Notes under the pieces: generated by a model
What the model was told of the DNA's origin: nothing
Databases searched by the model: none
Seen by the model: the letters and a program-made list of their open reading frames with translations, nothing else
Assembly: GCF_900476045.1 (NCBI RefSeq)
Contig: NZ_LS483440.1
Coordinates: 992,001-1,056,000 of the forward strand
DNA length: 64,000 nt
DNA from: Gemella morbillorum
GTDB lineage: Bacteria; Bacillota; Bacilli; Staphylococcales; Gemellaceae
Direction of reading: 5' to 3'
Shown here: piece by piece, positions 28,849 through 40,193 of the stretch
How the letters are laid out: each line of letters opens with the position of its first letter
Numbering within the stretch: position 1 is the stretch's first letter
Position numbers and translations under genes: made by a program

Positions 28849-31296
28849 TTAATCATCTTCATAATTTTCTTCTTTTTCTGCTAATGTCACCGTTGCTACT
28901 TTTTGATCATCAACTAAGTTAATTACTTTAACTCCTGTAGCAGTTCTTCCTAAGGTACTAATAGTAGAAATATCTATTCTAATAATTATTCCTTGATCTG
29001 TCATAATCATCAAGTCTTCGTTTCCAGTTATTGATTTAACCGCAACTATTTTACCAGTTTTCTTAGTAACTTTCGCTACTTTAACACCTTTACCACCACG
29101 GTTAATTACATTAAACTCTGTAGATTTAGAAATTTTACCAATACCATTTTCTGTTACAGTTAAAATTTTCTTAGATTCATCTACTACTTCCATACCTACT
29201 ACATAATCATCTGGAGAAAGTGTTATACCTTTAACACCACGGCTAACACGTCCCATTTGACGTACTTTTTTAGCATTAATTCTAATTGCTTGACCATTTG
29301 CAGTTACAATCATAATGTCTTGATCATCAGTAATTCTTTGAACATCAATTAATGAATCACCATCATCCAATTTAAGTGCTATTTTACCTTTTTTCAAGAT
29401 ACTTGCATAATCTCCTAATTTAGATTTTTTAATAATACCAAACTTAGTTGAGAAAATTAGGCTTGTGTCCTCTTCTTGAAGATCAGAAATAGCAATAATA
29501 GAATTTACTTTTTCTTCTTTTTCTATTTCAAGTAGATTAATAATCGGTATACCTTTAGACTGACGACTCATTTGATTAATTTCATAACCTTTAAGAGTAT
29601 ATACTTTTCCTTTATCGGTGAAGAATAAAATATGATCATGAGTTGAACAACTTAGCATATAAGCTATGTTATCCTCATCATTAGTAGTCATACCATTAAC
29701 ACCTCGTCCACCACGACCTTGACTCTTATAAGTACTTGCTGCTAGACGTTTAATATATTGATTATGTGATAAAGTTATAATTATTTGCTCTTTTTCGATT
29801 AAATCTTCATTATCGATTTGATCAATTTGTCCTTCAATTATAACACTTCGACGTTTATCACCATATTTATCTTTAATTTCTAATAGTTCTTCTTTTACTA
29901 TCTCAATTACGCGCTCTGGCTTAGCAAGTATATCTTCTAAATCAGCAATAAGTTCCATAAGTTTTTTATATTCTTCTTCAATCTTATCGCGTTCTAAACC
30001 AGTAAGTCTTTGAAGACGCATATCTAAAATCGCTTGTGCTTGAACATCTGTTAATGAAAATTGTTCCATTAAGCCTGTTTTAGCTTCTTCTGTAGTTTGT
30101 GAACCACGAATTAAGCTAATAATTCTATCTATGTTATCTAACGCAATTCTTAATCCTTCTAAAATGTGAGCACGAGCTTTTGCTTTATTTAAATCGAATC
30201 TAGTTCTACGAACAACTACTTCTTTTTGATGCTCTAGATAATGATATAACGCTTCTTTTAAGTTAAGTAATTTTGGAACCCCATTAACAAGGGCAATCAT
30301 GTTAACACCAAAAGAACTTTGAAGTGGTGTTAATTTATATAGATTATTTAAAATAACATTGCTGTTTACATCTCGACGAAGTTCGATCACGATACGCATT
30401 CCTTTAAGGTTACTCTCGTCTCTTAAATCTGTTACACCTTCAATTTTTTTATCTCGAGCTAGTTCTGCAATTTTTTCTACTAATTTTGCTTTATTAACTT
30501 GATAAGGAATTTCTGTTATTACAATACGTTCCTTACCATTTTTTATTTGCTCGATTTCTGTTTTACCGCGCATAATAATCGAACCACGACCTGTAGTATA
30601 AGCTTTAACTATACCACTACGCCCTAACAGGTGTGCTCCAGTTGGAAAATCTGGTCCTTTAATTTTAGTCATAAGTTCTGCAATAGTAATTTCAGAGTTA
30701 TCTGCAAGAGCTACTACTCCATCAATGACTTCTCCAAGATTATGTGGTGGAATATTAGTAGCCATACCTACAGCAATACCACTACTACCGTTTACTAGTA
30801 AATTAGGTATGCGAGCAGGTAATACTTTTGGTTCTTGTTTAGTCCCATCGTAGTTTTCTTGCATATCAACAGTATCTTTGTTGATGTCTCTCAGCATTTC
30901 TGAAGCTATTTTACTCATTCTAGCTTCTGTATAACGCATTGCCGCTGCTCCATCACCATCGATAGATCCAAAGTTCCCTTGTCCATCTACCATTGGATAT
31001 CTACTGTTAAAATCTTGAGCAAGACGAACTATTGTTCCATATGTTGCCGAGTCACCATGAGGGTGATATTTCGCCATAACTTCCCCTACAACAGCAGCAC
31101 TTTTTCTATACGGCTTGTCATGAGTTAATCCTAGTTCATTAAATGCATATAATATTCTTCTATGAACTGGTTTTAGCCCATCTCTTACATCTGGCAAGGC
31201 ACGTGAAACAATAACACTCATTGAATAATCTAAAAATGAATTTTCAATTTCAGTTGTTATATTTCTCAAGGTAATATTATTTTTATTATCTTCCAT
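28849..31296 (-). CDS. gyrA: DNA gyrase subunit A
   Basis: Cleavage-rejoining subunit of gyrase. 815 residues. Catalytic Tyr122 in [10 protein letters not shown]; the GyrA box QGRGGRG near 524 distinguishes it from ParC; C-terminal beta-pinwheel with repeated GxKG blades and an acidic tail. Numbering matches E. coli exactly over the N-terminal region: Ser83 is present, but residue 87, Asp in E. coli and usually Asp/Glu elsewhere, is Gly (GDSATYG, GGA codon near 31038). Follows gyrB by 16 bp; AGAAAGGA precedes the ATG. Confidence 0.98.
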   Translation of the reverse strand: MEDNKNNITLRNITTEIENSFLDYSMSVIVSRALPDVRDGLKPVHRRILYAFNELGLTHDKPYRKSAAVVGEVMAKYHPHGDSATYGTIVRLAQDFNSRYPMVDGQGNFGSIDGDGAAAMRYTEARMSKIASEMLRDINKDTVDMQENYDGTKQEPKVLPARIPNLLVNGSSGIAVGMATNIPPHNLGEVIDGVVALADNSEITIAELMTKIKGPDFPTGAHLLGRSGIVKAYTTGRGSIIMRGKTEIEQIKNGKERIVITEIPYQVNKAKLVEKIAELARDKKIEGVTDLRDESNLKGMRIVIELRRDVNSNVILNNLYKLTPLQSSFGVNMIALVNGVPKLLNLKEALYHYLEHQKEVVVRRTRFDLNKAKARAHILEGLRIALDNIDRIISLIRGSQTTEEAKTGLMEQFSLTDVQAQAILDMRLQRLTGLERDKIEEEYKKLMELIADLEDILAKPERVIEIVKEELLEIKDKYGDKRRSVIIEGQIDQIDNEDLIEKEQIIITLSHNQYIKRLAASTYKSQGRGGRGVNGMTTNDEDNIAYMLSCSTHDHILFFTDKGKVYTLKGYEINQMSRQSKGIPIINLLEIEKEEKVNSIIAISDLQEEDTSLIFSTKFGIIKKSKLGDYASILKKGKIALKLDDGDSLIDVQRITDDQDIMIVTANGQAIRINAKKVRQMGRVSRGVKGITLSPDDYVVGMEVVDESKKILTVTENGIGKISKSTEFNVINRGGKGVKVAKVTKKTGKIVAVKSITGNEDLMIMTDQGIIIRIDISTISTLGRTATGVKVINLVDDQKVATVTLAEKEENYEDD

Positions 31297-31312
31297 GTTT
31301 TATCCTTTCTTA

Positions 31313-33253
<1,941 letters not shown>

Positions 33254-33268
33254 CTATTGTTTTAATAA

Positions 33269-34411
33269 CTATTTTGGCAAAAATACACTAATATTACCAT
33301 TGTCTATTTTAAATACTTTTGCTTTTTCTAATAAATCTTCCTTTATATCTGTTATGGATGGTGTTGTTATAAATGTTTGTACATTTTCATCAATTGCATC
33401 TAATAATTTTAACTGTCTATTTTTGTCTAACTCACTTAATACATCATCTAATAAAAGTATAGGATAATCTCCTGTTTTTTGTTTTAAATAATGTATTTCT
33501 GAAAGCTTAAGTGACAACACTATGCTACGTTGTTGGCCTTGAGACGCATATGTTCTTGCTTCAAGATTATTTATAAAGAACTCTAAGTCATCTTGATGCG
33601 GTCCGATTTTAGTATTACCACGCATTATATCATCGAAAGATTTTTTCATCATTAACTCGACAATATTTTCTTCACTAAATTTAGCATCTGAAACACTAGA
33701 GACTCCAAGAACATCCAAAATCGAACTCTTATACTTAATTTCCAAAATTTCATTACCGTTAGAAATATTCAGCATATTCTCATAAGCAAGCTTAGCTATA
33801 TCTTTTACAAACGAAACTCGTTCTCGAGTAATATACATTGCTATTTTTACTAACTGACTGGTAAGTGTTTCTAAATACGTAAGACTTATTTCATCTTTAG
33901 GATTCTTTTTCATGTCTTTTAAATAAGAATTCCTCTGTTTTAGAAGGTGTTGATACATTAAATGATATTTATGATATATGCGAGAAAACTGATAAAATTC
34001 TCTATTAATAAACTCTCTTCTTAGCGATGGAGATCCTTTTACTATTTGTAAATCTTCTGGAGAAAATAAGACTACATTTAATTCTCCTACAAACTCCGTT
34101 AGCTTATTTTTTTTTACGCCAGCAATTTTTGCACTTTTTCCTTTATTGCTTATCCCTAGCATAATATCGAGATTTTTATTATTCTTATTTAAAACACATG
34201 ACATTGCTGTTGCATCTTCTCCAAACATAATACACTCGGTATCACTTTTTGTTCGATAACTTTTTCCCAAAGACAAACAAAAAATAGATTCAACTATATT
34301 AGTCTTTCCATTAGCATTATCACCAAAAAAAATATTAAGGGATGGATGTGTTGCTATATTTAAAGATGTGTAGTTACGAAAATATAATAGTTTTAACTCT
34401 CTAATTTTCAT
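33269..34411 (-). CDS. recF: DNA replication/repair protein RecF
   Basis: SMC-like ATPase that helps load RecA at gaps. 380 residues: Walker A GDNANGKTN at 30-38, signature SQGQQRS near 298, Walker B ILLLDDVLSELD near 325. It overlaps the end of yaaA by 11 bp. The yaaA-recF-gyrB-gyrA order is the Bacilli oriC-side order, but dnaA and dnaN are missing upstream. Confidence 0.96.
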   Translation of the reverse strand: MKIRELKLLYFRNYTSLNIATHPSLNIFFGDNANGKTNIVESIFCLSLGKSYRTKSDTECIMFGEDATAMSCVLNKNNKNLDIMLGISNKGKSAKIAGVKKNKLTEFVGELNVVLFSPEDLQIVKGSPSLRREFINREFYQFSRIYHKYHLMYQHLLKQRNSYLKDMKKNPKDEISLTYLETLTSQLVKIAMYITRERVSFVKDIAKLAYENMLNISNGNEILEIKYKSSILDVLGVSSVSDAKFSEENIVELMMKKSFDDIMRGNTKIGPHQDDLEFFINNLEARTYASQGQQRSIVLSLKLSEIHYLKQKTGDYPILLLDDVLSELDKNRQLKLLDAIDENVQTFITTPSITDIKEDLLEKAKVFKIDNGNISVFLPK

Positions 34412-34616
34412 TAACTATAATAAACTCTTGTCCATCTATTTTAATAACATCATCAGTATATAGCTTCTTACCTCGTCTGTCTTCGAATGCATTATTTAAC
34501 TCTACTTCTACTTCTTTTAAGAAATATTTAGCTTCGCCTCCTGAAGCAATAAAACCCTCTAGTTTTAAAAATTGAGACAGTGTAATATATTCACTATTAA
34601 TAAAAACTTTTTTCAT
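34401..34616 (-). CDS. yaaA: S4-domain protein YaaA
   Basis: 71-residue RNA-binding S4 domain protein, conserved between dnaN and recF in Bacilli and required for normal 50S/RNA function only by analogy. ITLSQFLKLEGFIASGGEAK (8-27) is the S4 core. TTTGGAGGTG precedes the ATG. First gene of the recF-gyrBA unit; dnaN does not precede it here, and a promoter lies directly upstream. Confidence 0.92.
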   Translation of the reverse strand: MKKVFINSEYITLSQFLKLEGFIASGGEAKYFLKEVEVELNNAFEDRRGKKLYTDDVIKIDGQEFIIVNEN

Positions 34617-34679
34617 TTTACACCTCCAAATTGATTTGAAATGAAACTTTATGTATATAAATATATTTTATACCTTATA

Positions 34680-34708
34680 ATTATATCAGAAAACAGCTTT
34701 TTTTTCAA
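34680..34708 (-). promoter_or_regulatory. Promoter of yaaA-recF-gyrB-gyrA
   Basis: Minus-strand TTGAAA, 17 bp, TATAAT, about 60 nt upstream of yaaA. The unit therefore does not depend on dnaA-dnaN read-through. Confidence 0.7.
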
Positions 34709-35014
34709 GAAACTGACAATAGAAATAATACTTTAGATATATTGTCTATTGAGAAAAGAGCATGTTTTGTCAATCTATTATTACTATGAATTTTTTAAAT
34801 AAATATATTATATTTTTAATTACATTTTAATAATTTATTTAAATATTTAGTTATTAAAGAGTAGTATTTTTTAAGGGGATTTTATATTATATATTTGTTC
34901 TTGAAATTTTTGTCATATATTGTAAGTTATTCACTCTTAACACACAAATATATTAGCGTTTAACACTAAATTTTATATTTATATTAGTCTTCTTCTACCT
35001 ATATTAAAATAAAC
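34709..35014. other. AT-rich gap with no gene
   Basis: About 300 bp of very AT-rich DNA between the yaaA promoter and the rplT terminator. Only tiny reading frames occur. One imperfect stem (34717-34723 with 34745-34751, CAATAGA/TCTATTG) is present. A single loose DnaA-box-like TTATTCACT does not make an origin. Confidence 0.6.
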
Positions 35015-35016
35015 TA

Positions 35017-35052
35017 TAAAAAAAGCCAACTACACAATTATGTAGTTAGCTT
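35017..35052 (-). terminator. Terminator after rplT
   Basis: 11-pair stem (35024-35034 with 35041-35051), one G-U pair on the minus strand, followed there by a run of seven T. Ends infC-rpmI-rplT. Confidence 0.85.
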
Positions 35053-35060
35053 TAAATTAA

Positions 35061-35420
35061 TTATTTAGCTAAAGCTGCTTTAGCTTGTTCACAAATACTT
35101 GTGAATGCTGCTGCATCGTGGATAGCGATTTCTGATAACATTTTTCTGTTAATATCGATACCAGCAACTTTAAGTCCGTTCATTAGACGACTGTAAGATA
35201 ATCCATTTAATCTTGCAGCTGCATTAATACGAACGATCCATAATCTTCTGAAATTACGTTTAGTTTGACGACGGTCTCTAAACGCATACATACCAGATTT
35301 CATAACTTGTTGCTTAGCAACTTTGAATAATGTATGTTTTGAACCAAAATATCCTTTAGCTAGTTTTAAAACTTTTTTACGGCGACGACGAGTCACAGTT
35401 CCACCTTTAACACGTGGCAT
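35061..35420 (-). CDS. rplT: 50S ribosomal protein L20
   Basis: Large-subunit assembly protein and, in Firmicutes, autogenous repressor of its own operon through the leader upstream of infC. 119 residues, starting [16 protein letters not shown], with the highly basic N-terminal extension and the C-terminal RNA-binding globule. AAGGAGGAAT precedes the ATG. Last gene of infC-rpmI-rplT. Confidence 0.98.
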   Translation of the reverse strand: MPRVKGGTVTRRRRKKVLKLAKGYFGSKHTLFKVAKQQVMKSGMYAFRDRRQTKRNFRRLWIVRINAAARLNGLSYSRLMNGLKVAGIDINRKMLSEIAIHDAAAFTSICEQAKAALAK

Positions 35421-35483
35421 ATCAAATTCCTCCTTATGTATAACTTAAATAAGTATTTACGCTATAATTAATCTTCTTTAATA

Positions 35484-35678
35484 TTATTTAACTAATAAAG
35501 TTCTAATACGTTTGTAATCACCACGAGATACTAATGAAGCTTTACGTAAGTGACGTTTTTGTTTAGTAGTTTTTCTTGAAAACCAGTGAGAAGTATAAGC
35601 ACGGCTACGTTTTAATTTACCGTTAGCTGTTTTTTTCACACGTTTTGCTAAACCACGGTGAGATTTCATTTTTGGCAT
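35484..35678 (-). CDS. rpmI: 50S ribosomal protein L35
   Basis: 64-residue basic ribosomal protein beginning [13 protein letters not shown]. The start at 35678 is chosen over an in-frame TTG two codons upstream, because AGGAGG lies 9 bases before the ATG and L35 normally begins MPK. Between infC and rplT as in Bacillus. Confidence 0.97.
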   Translation of the reverse strand: MPKMKSHRGLAKRVKKTANGKLKRSRAYTSHWFSRKTTKQKRHLRKASLVSRGDYKRIRTLLVK

Positions 35679-35704
35679 TATCAAATTCCTCCTATATTAA
35701 ACCT

Positions 35705-36223
35705 TTATTTCTCTTTTTTTGGTGCTAGAACTAAGAACATACTGCGACCTTCCATTTTAGGCTTTTGTTCGACAGTAGCTATATCGCTAGCTTCGTTAGA
35801 AAAGTTCTCTAAAACTTTCTGTCCAATTTCTTTATGGGTGATTGCTCTCCCTTTAAAACGAATAGAAACTTTAACTTTGTCTTCTTTTGCTAAGAATTTA
35901 CGTGCATTTTTCAACTTAGTTTCAAAATCATGTTTTTCAATCGTTGGAGATAATCTTATCTCTTTTGTTGTCACGATTTTTTGTTTCTTACGTGCTTCTT
36001 TTTCTTTCTTTTGTTGTTCAAATTTGAATTTACCATAATTCATAATTTTCGCAACAGGTGTTTTAGCATTTGGAGCTACTAAGACTACATCCAAACTCAG
36101 ACGCTCTGCTATCTGCATTGCTTCTGCTTTTGTTTTAACTCCTAATTGTTCTCCATTTTGACTAATTAAAAGAAACTCTTTCGCTTTAATACCTTCATTT
36201 ACTTGTGCAGTATCTTTACTAAT
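35705..36223 (-). CDS. infC: Translation initiation factor IF-3
   Basis: Binds the 30S subunit and checks start codons and initiator tRNA. 172 residues: N-domain ([14 protein letters not shown]), linker rich in Lys/Glu, C-domain ending [14 protein letters not shown]. The best start is ATT at 36221-36223 (ATT-AGT-AAA-GAT), with AGGAGG 8 bases upstream. The in-frame GTG at 36230 overlaps the RBS itself and cannot be used well. AUU starts on infC underlie autoregulation in E. coli and occur in Bacillus. Preceded by an L20-type leader. Confidence 0.93.
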   Translation of the reverse strand: MSKDTAQVNEGIKAKEFLLISQNGEQLGVKTKAEAMQIAERLSLDVVLVAPNAKTPVAKIMNYGKFKFEQQKKEKEARKKQKIVTTKEIRLSPTIEKHDFETKLKNARKFLAKEDKVKVSIRFKGRAITHKEIGQKVLENFSNEASDIATVEQKPKMEGRSMFLVLAPKKEK

Positions 36224-36380
36224 GATCAGCACCTCCTATTTATAAATTCATTAAATACTAAAAGTACTAAAAAAACTGGGTGCAAAACACCCAGCATAAA
36301 ATTCTACATTTCATCTACATAGACCTGAACAATCAAAATTGGCAGGTGAGAAACGGGTGCTTCTACTTTTGTATTCAACA
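36224..36380 (-). ncRNA. L20 leader (infC-rpmI-rplT attenuator)
   Basis: 157-nt leader RNA between the predicted start site and infC. It holds a conserved-looking GCACCCGTTTCTCACC segment near 36347-36362 and ends in an intrinsic terminator (CTGGGTG/CACCCAG, 36276-36294, then seven T on the minus strand). This is the layout of the Firmicutes L20 leader, where L20 binding favours termination. Confidence 0.75.
36268..36294 (-). terminator. Attenuator hairpin before infC
   Basis: Perfect 7-bp GC-rich stem with CAAAA loop followed on the minus strand by TTTTTTT, within the infC leader and upstream of its RBS. Confidence 0.9.
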
Positions 36381-36386
36381 TTATTC

Positions 36387-36415
36387 ATTTTACATTTATT
36401 TTCTAGTTTTGTCAA
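36387..36415 (-). promoter_or_regulatory. Promoter of infC-rpmI-rplT
   Basis: Minus-strand TTGACA, 17 bp, TAAAAT with TG one base before the -10. The -35 lies in the edge of the palindrome at 36411-36451. Confidence 0.8.
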
Positions 36416-36451
36416 TAGAAATATATCATTTTTTGATATATTTCTATTGAC
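36411..36451. repeat. Perfect 41-bp palindrome between rpoC and infC
   Basis: 18-bp arms (GTCAATAGAAATATATCA and its exact complement) around a five-T loop. It follows the rpoC stop by 14 bp, so it may act as a terminator or mRNA 3' stabiliser, but on the minus strand it is followed by AAAACTAG, not by a T-run. Confidence 0.85.
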
Positions 36452-36465
36452 TCTACATTTTTTTG

Positions 36466-39400
36466 CTAAATTGCATCTAATTCTTCATGTAATTCTTCTT
36501 CAATTGGCTTATTTAAATCTTCTTCTGATTCTATATCAATATTATTATATCTAGTCATACCTGTTCCTGCTGGAATCAGTTTACCTATAATAACATTCTC
36601 TTTAAGCCCCATAAGTTTATCAACTTTTCCTTTGACTGCTGCATCTGTAAGAACACGTGTTGTTTCTTGGAATGACGCCGCTGATAAGAAGCTTTCTGTT
36701 TCAAGAGATGCTTTTGTAATACCTAGAATAACTGGTTTAGCTGTAGCCATATTCCCACGTTTTTCAAGGATTCGTTTGTTCTCATCAGTAAATTTGTGAA
36801 TATCTACTAGTGAACCTGGAAGTAAATCAGTATCTCCCGCATTGATTACGCGTACTTTTCTTAACATTTGACGAACCATAACCTCTACGTGCTTGTCACT
36901 GATTTCTACCCCTTGCATACGGTAAACTTTTTGTACCTCAGTTAATAAATAACTTTGTACAGCTTCTAGCCCTGCAATAGCTAATAATTCTTTTGGTTCA
37001 ATAGAACCTTCCGTTAATGCTTGTCCACGTTTAACCTTATCATCTTGTTTTACTAACATACGGCTTGCACCATAGTCTTGGTATTCTCTTTCTTCACCAA
37101 TTTCACTTAGAACATAGATTCTACGAACATGGTTAGTATCTACTTCTACTTTAGTAACTGTTCCATCAACTTCTGAGATTAGTGCCTTACCTTTTGGATT
37201 ACGTGCTTCAAATAACTCTTGAATACGAGGTAACCCTTGGGTAATATCGGCACCAGCAACCCCTCCTGTATGGAATGTACGCATTGTAAGCTGTGTACCA
37301 GGTTCTCCAATTGATTGAGCTGCAATAGTACCTACTGCTTCTCCAACTTCAACTTTTTCACCTGTTGCTAAGTTTTTACCATAACATTTTTCACAAACAC
37401 CGTGACGGCTATTACATGTGAATGCTGAACGGATGACAACACTTTCAACACCTGCTGCCTCGATTGCTTTTGCAGTATCTAATGTAATTAATTCTCCATC
37501 TTCAACAAGTACTTTACCTGTTTCTGGATGAACAACAGTTTCTTTACTGTATCTACCTTCAAGACGTTCTTGTAAGCTCTCGATTTCATCTGTACCATTT
37601 TTCAGTGCTGTTACACGTAAACCACGAGAAGTTCCACAGTCATTTTCACGAACGATAACATCTTGTGCAACATCAACTAGACGACGAGTTAAGTACCCTG
37701 AATCGGCTGTTTTAAGAGCTGTATCTGCAAGACCTTTACGTGCTCCGTGTGAAGAAATAAAGTATTCTAATACTGTTAATCCTTCTTTAAATGATGAACG
37801 AACTGGCATTTCCATAATACGCCCTGATGGTGAAGCCATCAATCCACGCATTCCGGCAAGCTGTGTAAAGTTTGATGCATTACCACGTGCTCCAGAATCA
37901 CTCATCATATAAATTGGGTTTGTAGCTGGAAGAGAGTCCATAAGTTGATCTTGAATGATATCTTTTGCTTTTGCCCATTGTGCAATAACGTTTTGATATC
38001 GCTCCTCTTCTGTTAATAATCCACGTCTAAACAGATTAGTAATCTTATCAACATTTTCTTGTGATTCAGCTAATATTTCATATTTGTTAGGCAGGACGAA
38101 TACGTCACTAACCCCTACTGTAATACCAGCTCTTGAAGAATATTTAAATCCTAAATCTTTCATTCTGTCTAACATCATTGATGTTTCAGTAATGTGGAAT
38201 CTATTAAATATTTCAGAGATAATTTTTGATAAGAAACCTTTTTTGAATGGTGTTACAGGTTCTTTTTCTTCAATATACCCTTTTAAGCCACTTTCTGTTA
38301 GTTCAGATGGAGCTACAAAGTATTTATCTGGTGTTGCAGTTTCTAAGTTTTCTTTAGTAGGTTCATTTAAATATGGGAATCCTTCAGGAAGAATATCGTT
38401 GAAAATTACTTTACCAATAGTTGTAATAAGTAATTTTTTATTTTGTTCTTCTGTGAATGTAGGATTTTCAAATGACTTAGCCATAATACCTACACGTGTA
38501 TGCAAGTGGATATATCCATTTTGATATGCCATTCTTGCTTCATCCGCATCTTTAAAAATCATACCTTCCCCAACTGCACCTGGTCTTTCTAGTGTTAGGT
38601 AATAGTTACCAAGTACCATATCCTGAGACGGTGTAACAACTGGTTTCCCATCTTTAGGGTTAAGAATGTTTTGAGCTGCTAACATTAACATACGCGCTTC
38701 TGCTTGTGCTTCTTTTGATAAAGGTACGTGTACGGCCATTTGGTCACCATCAAAGTCAGCGTTGAATGCTGTTGTAACAAGAGGGTGAAGACGAATTGCA
38801 CGTCCTTCAACTAAAATTGGTTCAAACGCTTGGATACCAAGTCTGTGAAGAGTCGGAGCACGGTTAAGTAGTACTGGGTGCTCTTTTATAATATCTTCTA
38901 GAATATCCCAAACATGATCTTCCATTTTTTCGATTTGATTTTTTGCATTTTTAATGTTGTTTGCTAATTCGCGTTTAACTAATTCACGCATTACAAATGG
39001 TTTAAATAATTCAAGCGCCATTTCTTTTGGTAATCCACATTGGTACATTTTTAAGTTTGGACCAACTACTATTACAGAACGCCCAGAGTAGTCAACACGT
39101 TTACCTAATAAGTTTTGACGGAAACGCCCATGTTTACCTTTTAACATATTAGATAATGATTTAAGTGTTCTATTACCTGGCCCTGTTACTGGACGACCAC
39201 GACGTCCGTTATCAATTAAAGCATCAACTGCTTCTTGTAACATGCGTTTTTCATTTTGTACAATTAATCCCGGAGCTTTAAGCTCAATAAGTTTTTTCAA
39301 ACGATTATTACGGTTAATTACACGTCTGTATAAATCATTAAGATCACTTGTTGCAAATCTACCACCATCTAATTGAACCATTGGTCTAAGTTCTGGTGGA

Positions 39401-40122
39401 ATAACTGGTAGTACTGTCATGATCATCCATTCCGGTTTATTCCCAGAATTTTTGAATGCTTCAAATACTTCCACACGTTTAATAATTTTAACAACTTTTT
39501 GTCCTGATTTATAATTACTTTCACTTAATTCTTTAAGTTCATTTTTTAAGTCTTTTAGTTCTTTTTCGATATCTAACTCAGTTAACAGGTCATGGATTGC
39601 TTCCGCTCCCATTTTTGCTACGAATGAGTTAGCTCCAAAAGTGCTACGCGCTTCACGAACTTCACGTTCAGAAACAATTTGTTTCTTCATAAAGTCAGTT
39701 TCGCCTGGATCAATTACGATATAAGAAGCAAAATAGATAACTTCTTCAAGTTGTCTTGGACTAAGGTCTAATAATAGTCCCATTCTACTTGGAATACCTT
39801 TAAAATACCAAATATGGCTGACTGGGGCAGCTAACTCTAAGTGCCCCATTCTTTCACGACGTACTTTTGCCAAAGTAACATCTACACCACATTTATCACA
39901 TTTTATATTTTTATATCTTACTCTCTTATACTTTCCACAAGCACATTCCCAGTCTTTTGTAGGACCAAATATTCTTTCACAGAATAGCCCATCATTTTCT
40001 GGTTTTAAAGTTCTATAGTTTATAGTTTCTGGTTTTTTAACCTCTCCATAAGACCAACTTCTAATCTTTTCAGGAGAAGCTAAACTAATTTTCATATATG
40101 CAAAATTATTTACGTCTATCAA
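36466..40122 (-). CDS. rpoC: RNA polymerase beta' subunit
   Basis: 1218 residues, normal for Bacilli. Zinc-binding Cys cluster near 60-78 (ECACGKY...KCDKCG), the catalytic NADFDGDQM near 450-460, and the second Cys cluster [13 protein letters not shown] near 895. The start is TTG ([16 protein letters not shown]) with AAAGGAGG 8 bases upstream; the B. subtilis protein begins in the same way from TTG. The C-terminus is Glu-rich. 71 bp after rpoB with no terminator between. Confidence 0.98.
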   Translation of the reverse strand: MIDVNNFAYMKISLASPEKIRSWSYGEVKKPETINYRTLKPENDGLFCERIFGPTKDWECACGKYKRVRYKNIKCDKCGVDVTLAKVRRERMGHLELAAPVSHIWYFKGIPSRMGLLLDLSPRQLEEVIYFASYIVIDPGETDFMKKQIVSEREVREARSTFGANSFVAKMGAEAIHDLLTELDIEKELKDLKNELKELSESNYKSGQKVVKIIKRVEVFEAFKNSGNKPEWMIMTVLPVIPPELRPMVQLDGGRFATSDLNDLYRRVINRNNRLKKLIELKAPGLIVQNEKRMLQEAVDALIDNGRRGRPVTGPGNRTLKSLSNMLKGKHGRFRQNLLGKRVDYSGRSVIVVGPNLKMYQCGLPKEMALELFKPFVMRELVKRELANNIKNAKNQIEKMEDHVWDILEDIIKEHPVLLNRAPTLHRLGIQAFEPILVEGRAIRLHPLVTTAFNADFDGDQMAVHVPLSKEAQAEARMLMLAAQNILNPKDGKPVVTPSQDMVLGNYYLTLERPGAVGEGMIFKDADEARMAYQNGYIHLHTRVGIMAKSFENPTFTEEQNKKLLITTIGKVIFNDILPEGFPYLNEPTKENLETATPDKYFVAPSELTESGLKGYIEEKEPVTPFKKGFLSKIISEIFNRFHITETSMMLDRMKDLGFKYSSRAGITVGVSDVFVLPNKYEILAESQENVDKITNLFRRGLLTEEERYQNVIAQWAKAKDIIQDQLMDSLPATNPIYMMSDSGARGNASNFTQLAGMRGLMASPSGRIMEMPVRSSFKEGLTVLEYFISSHGARKGLADTALKTADSGYLTRRLVDVAQDVIVRENDCGTSRGLRVTALKNGTDEIESLQERLEGRYSKETVVHPETGKVLVEDGELITLDTAKAIEAAGVESVVIRSAFTCNSRHGVCEKCYGKNLATGEKVEVGEAVGTIAAQSIGEPGTQLTMRTFHTGGVAGADITQGLPRIQELFEARNPKGKALISEVDGTVTKVEVDTNHVRRIYVLSEIGEEREYQDYGASRMLVKQDDKVKRGQALTEGSIEPKELLAIAGLEAVQSYLLTEVQKVYRMQGVEISDKHVEVMVRQMLRKVRVINAGDTDLLPGSLVDIHKFTDENKRILEKRGNMATAKPVILGITKASLETESFLSAASFQETTRVLTDAAVKGKVDKLMGLKENVIIGKLIPAGTGMTRYNNIDIESEEDLNKPIEEELHEELDAI

Positions 40123-40193
40123 GGAGCATACCTCCTTTATTTTTTTGTATAATAGCCTTGAATAGTTCTTTGTGATTAATTGTAAAATTCATA

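Noticed and set aside
34709-35014. Possible replication origin beside yaaA-recF
   Set aside because: Only one loose DnaA-box-like TTATTCACT; no box cluster and no dnaA or dnaN, so AT-richness alone is not enough.
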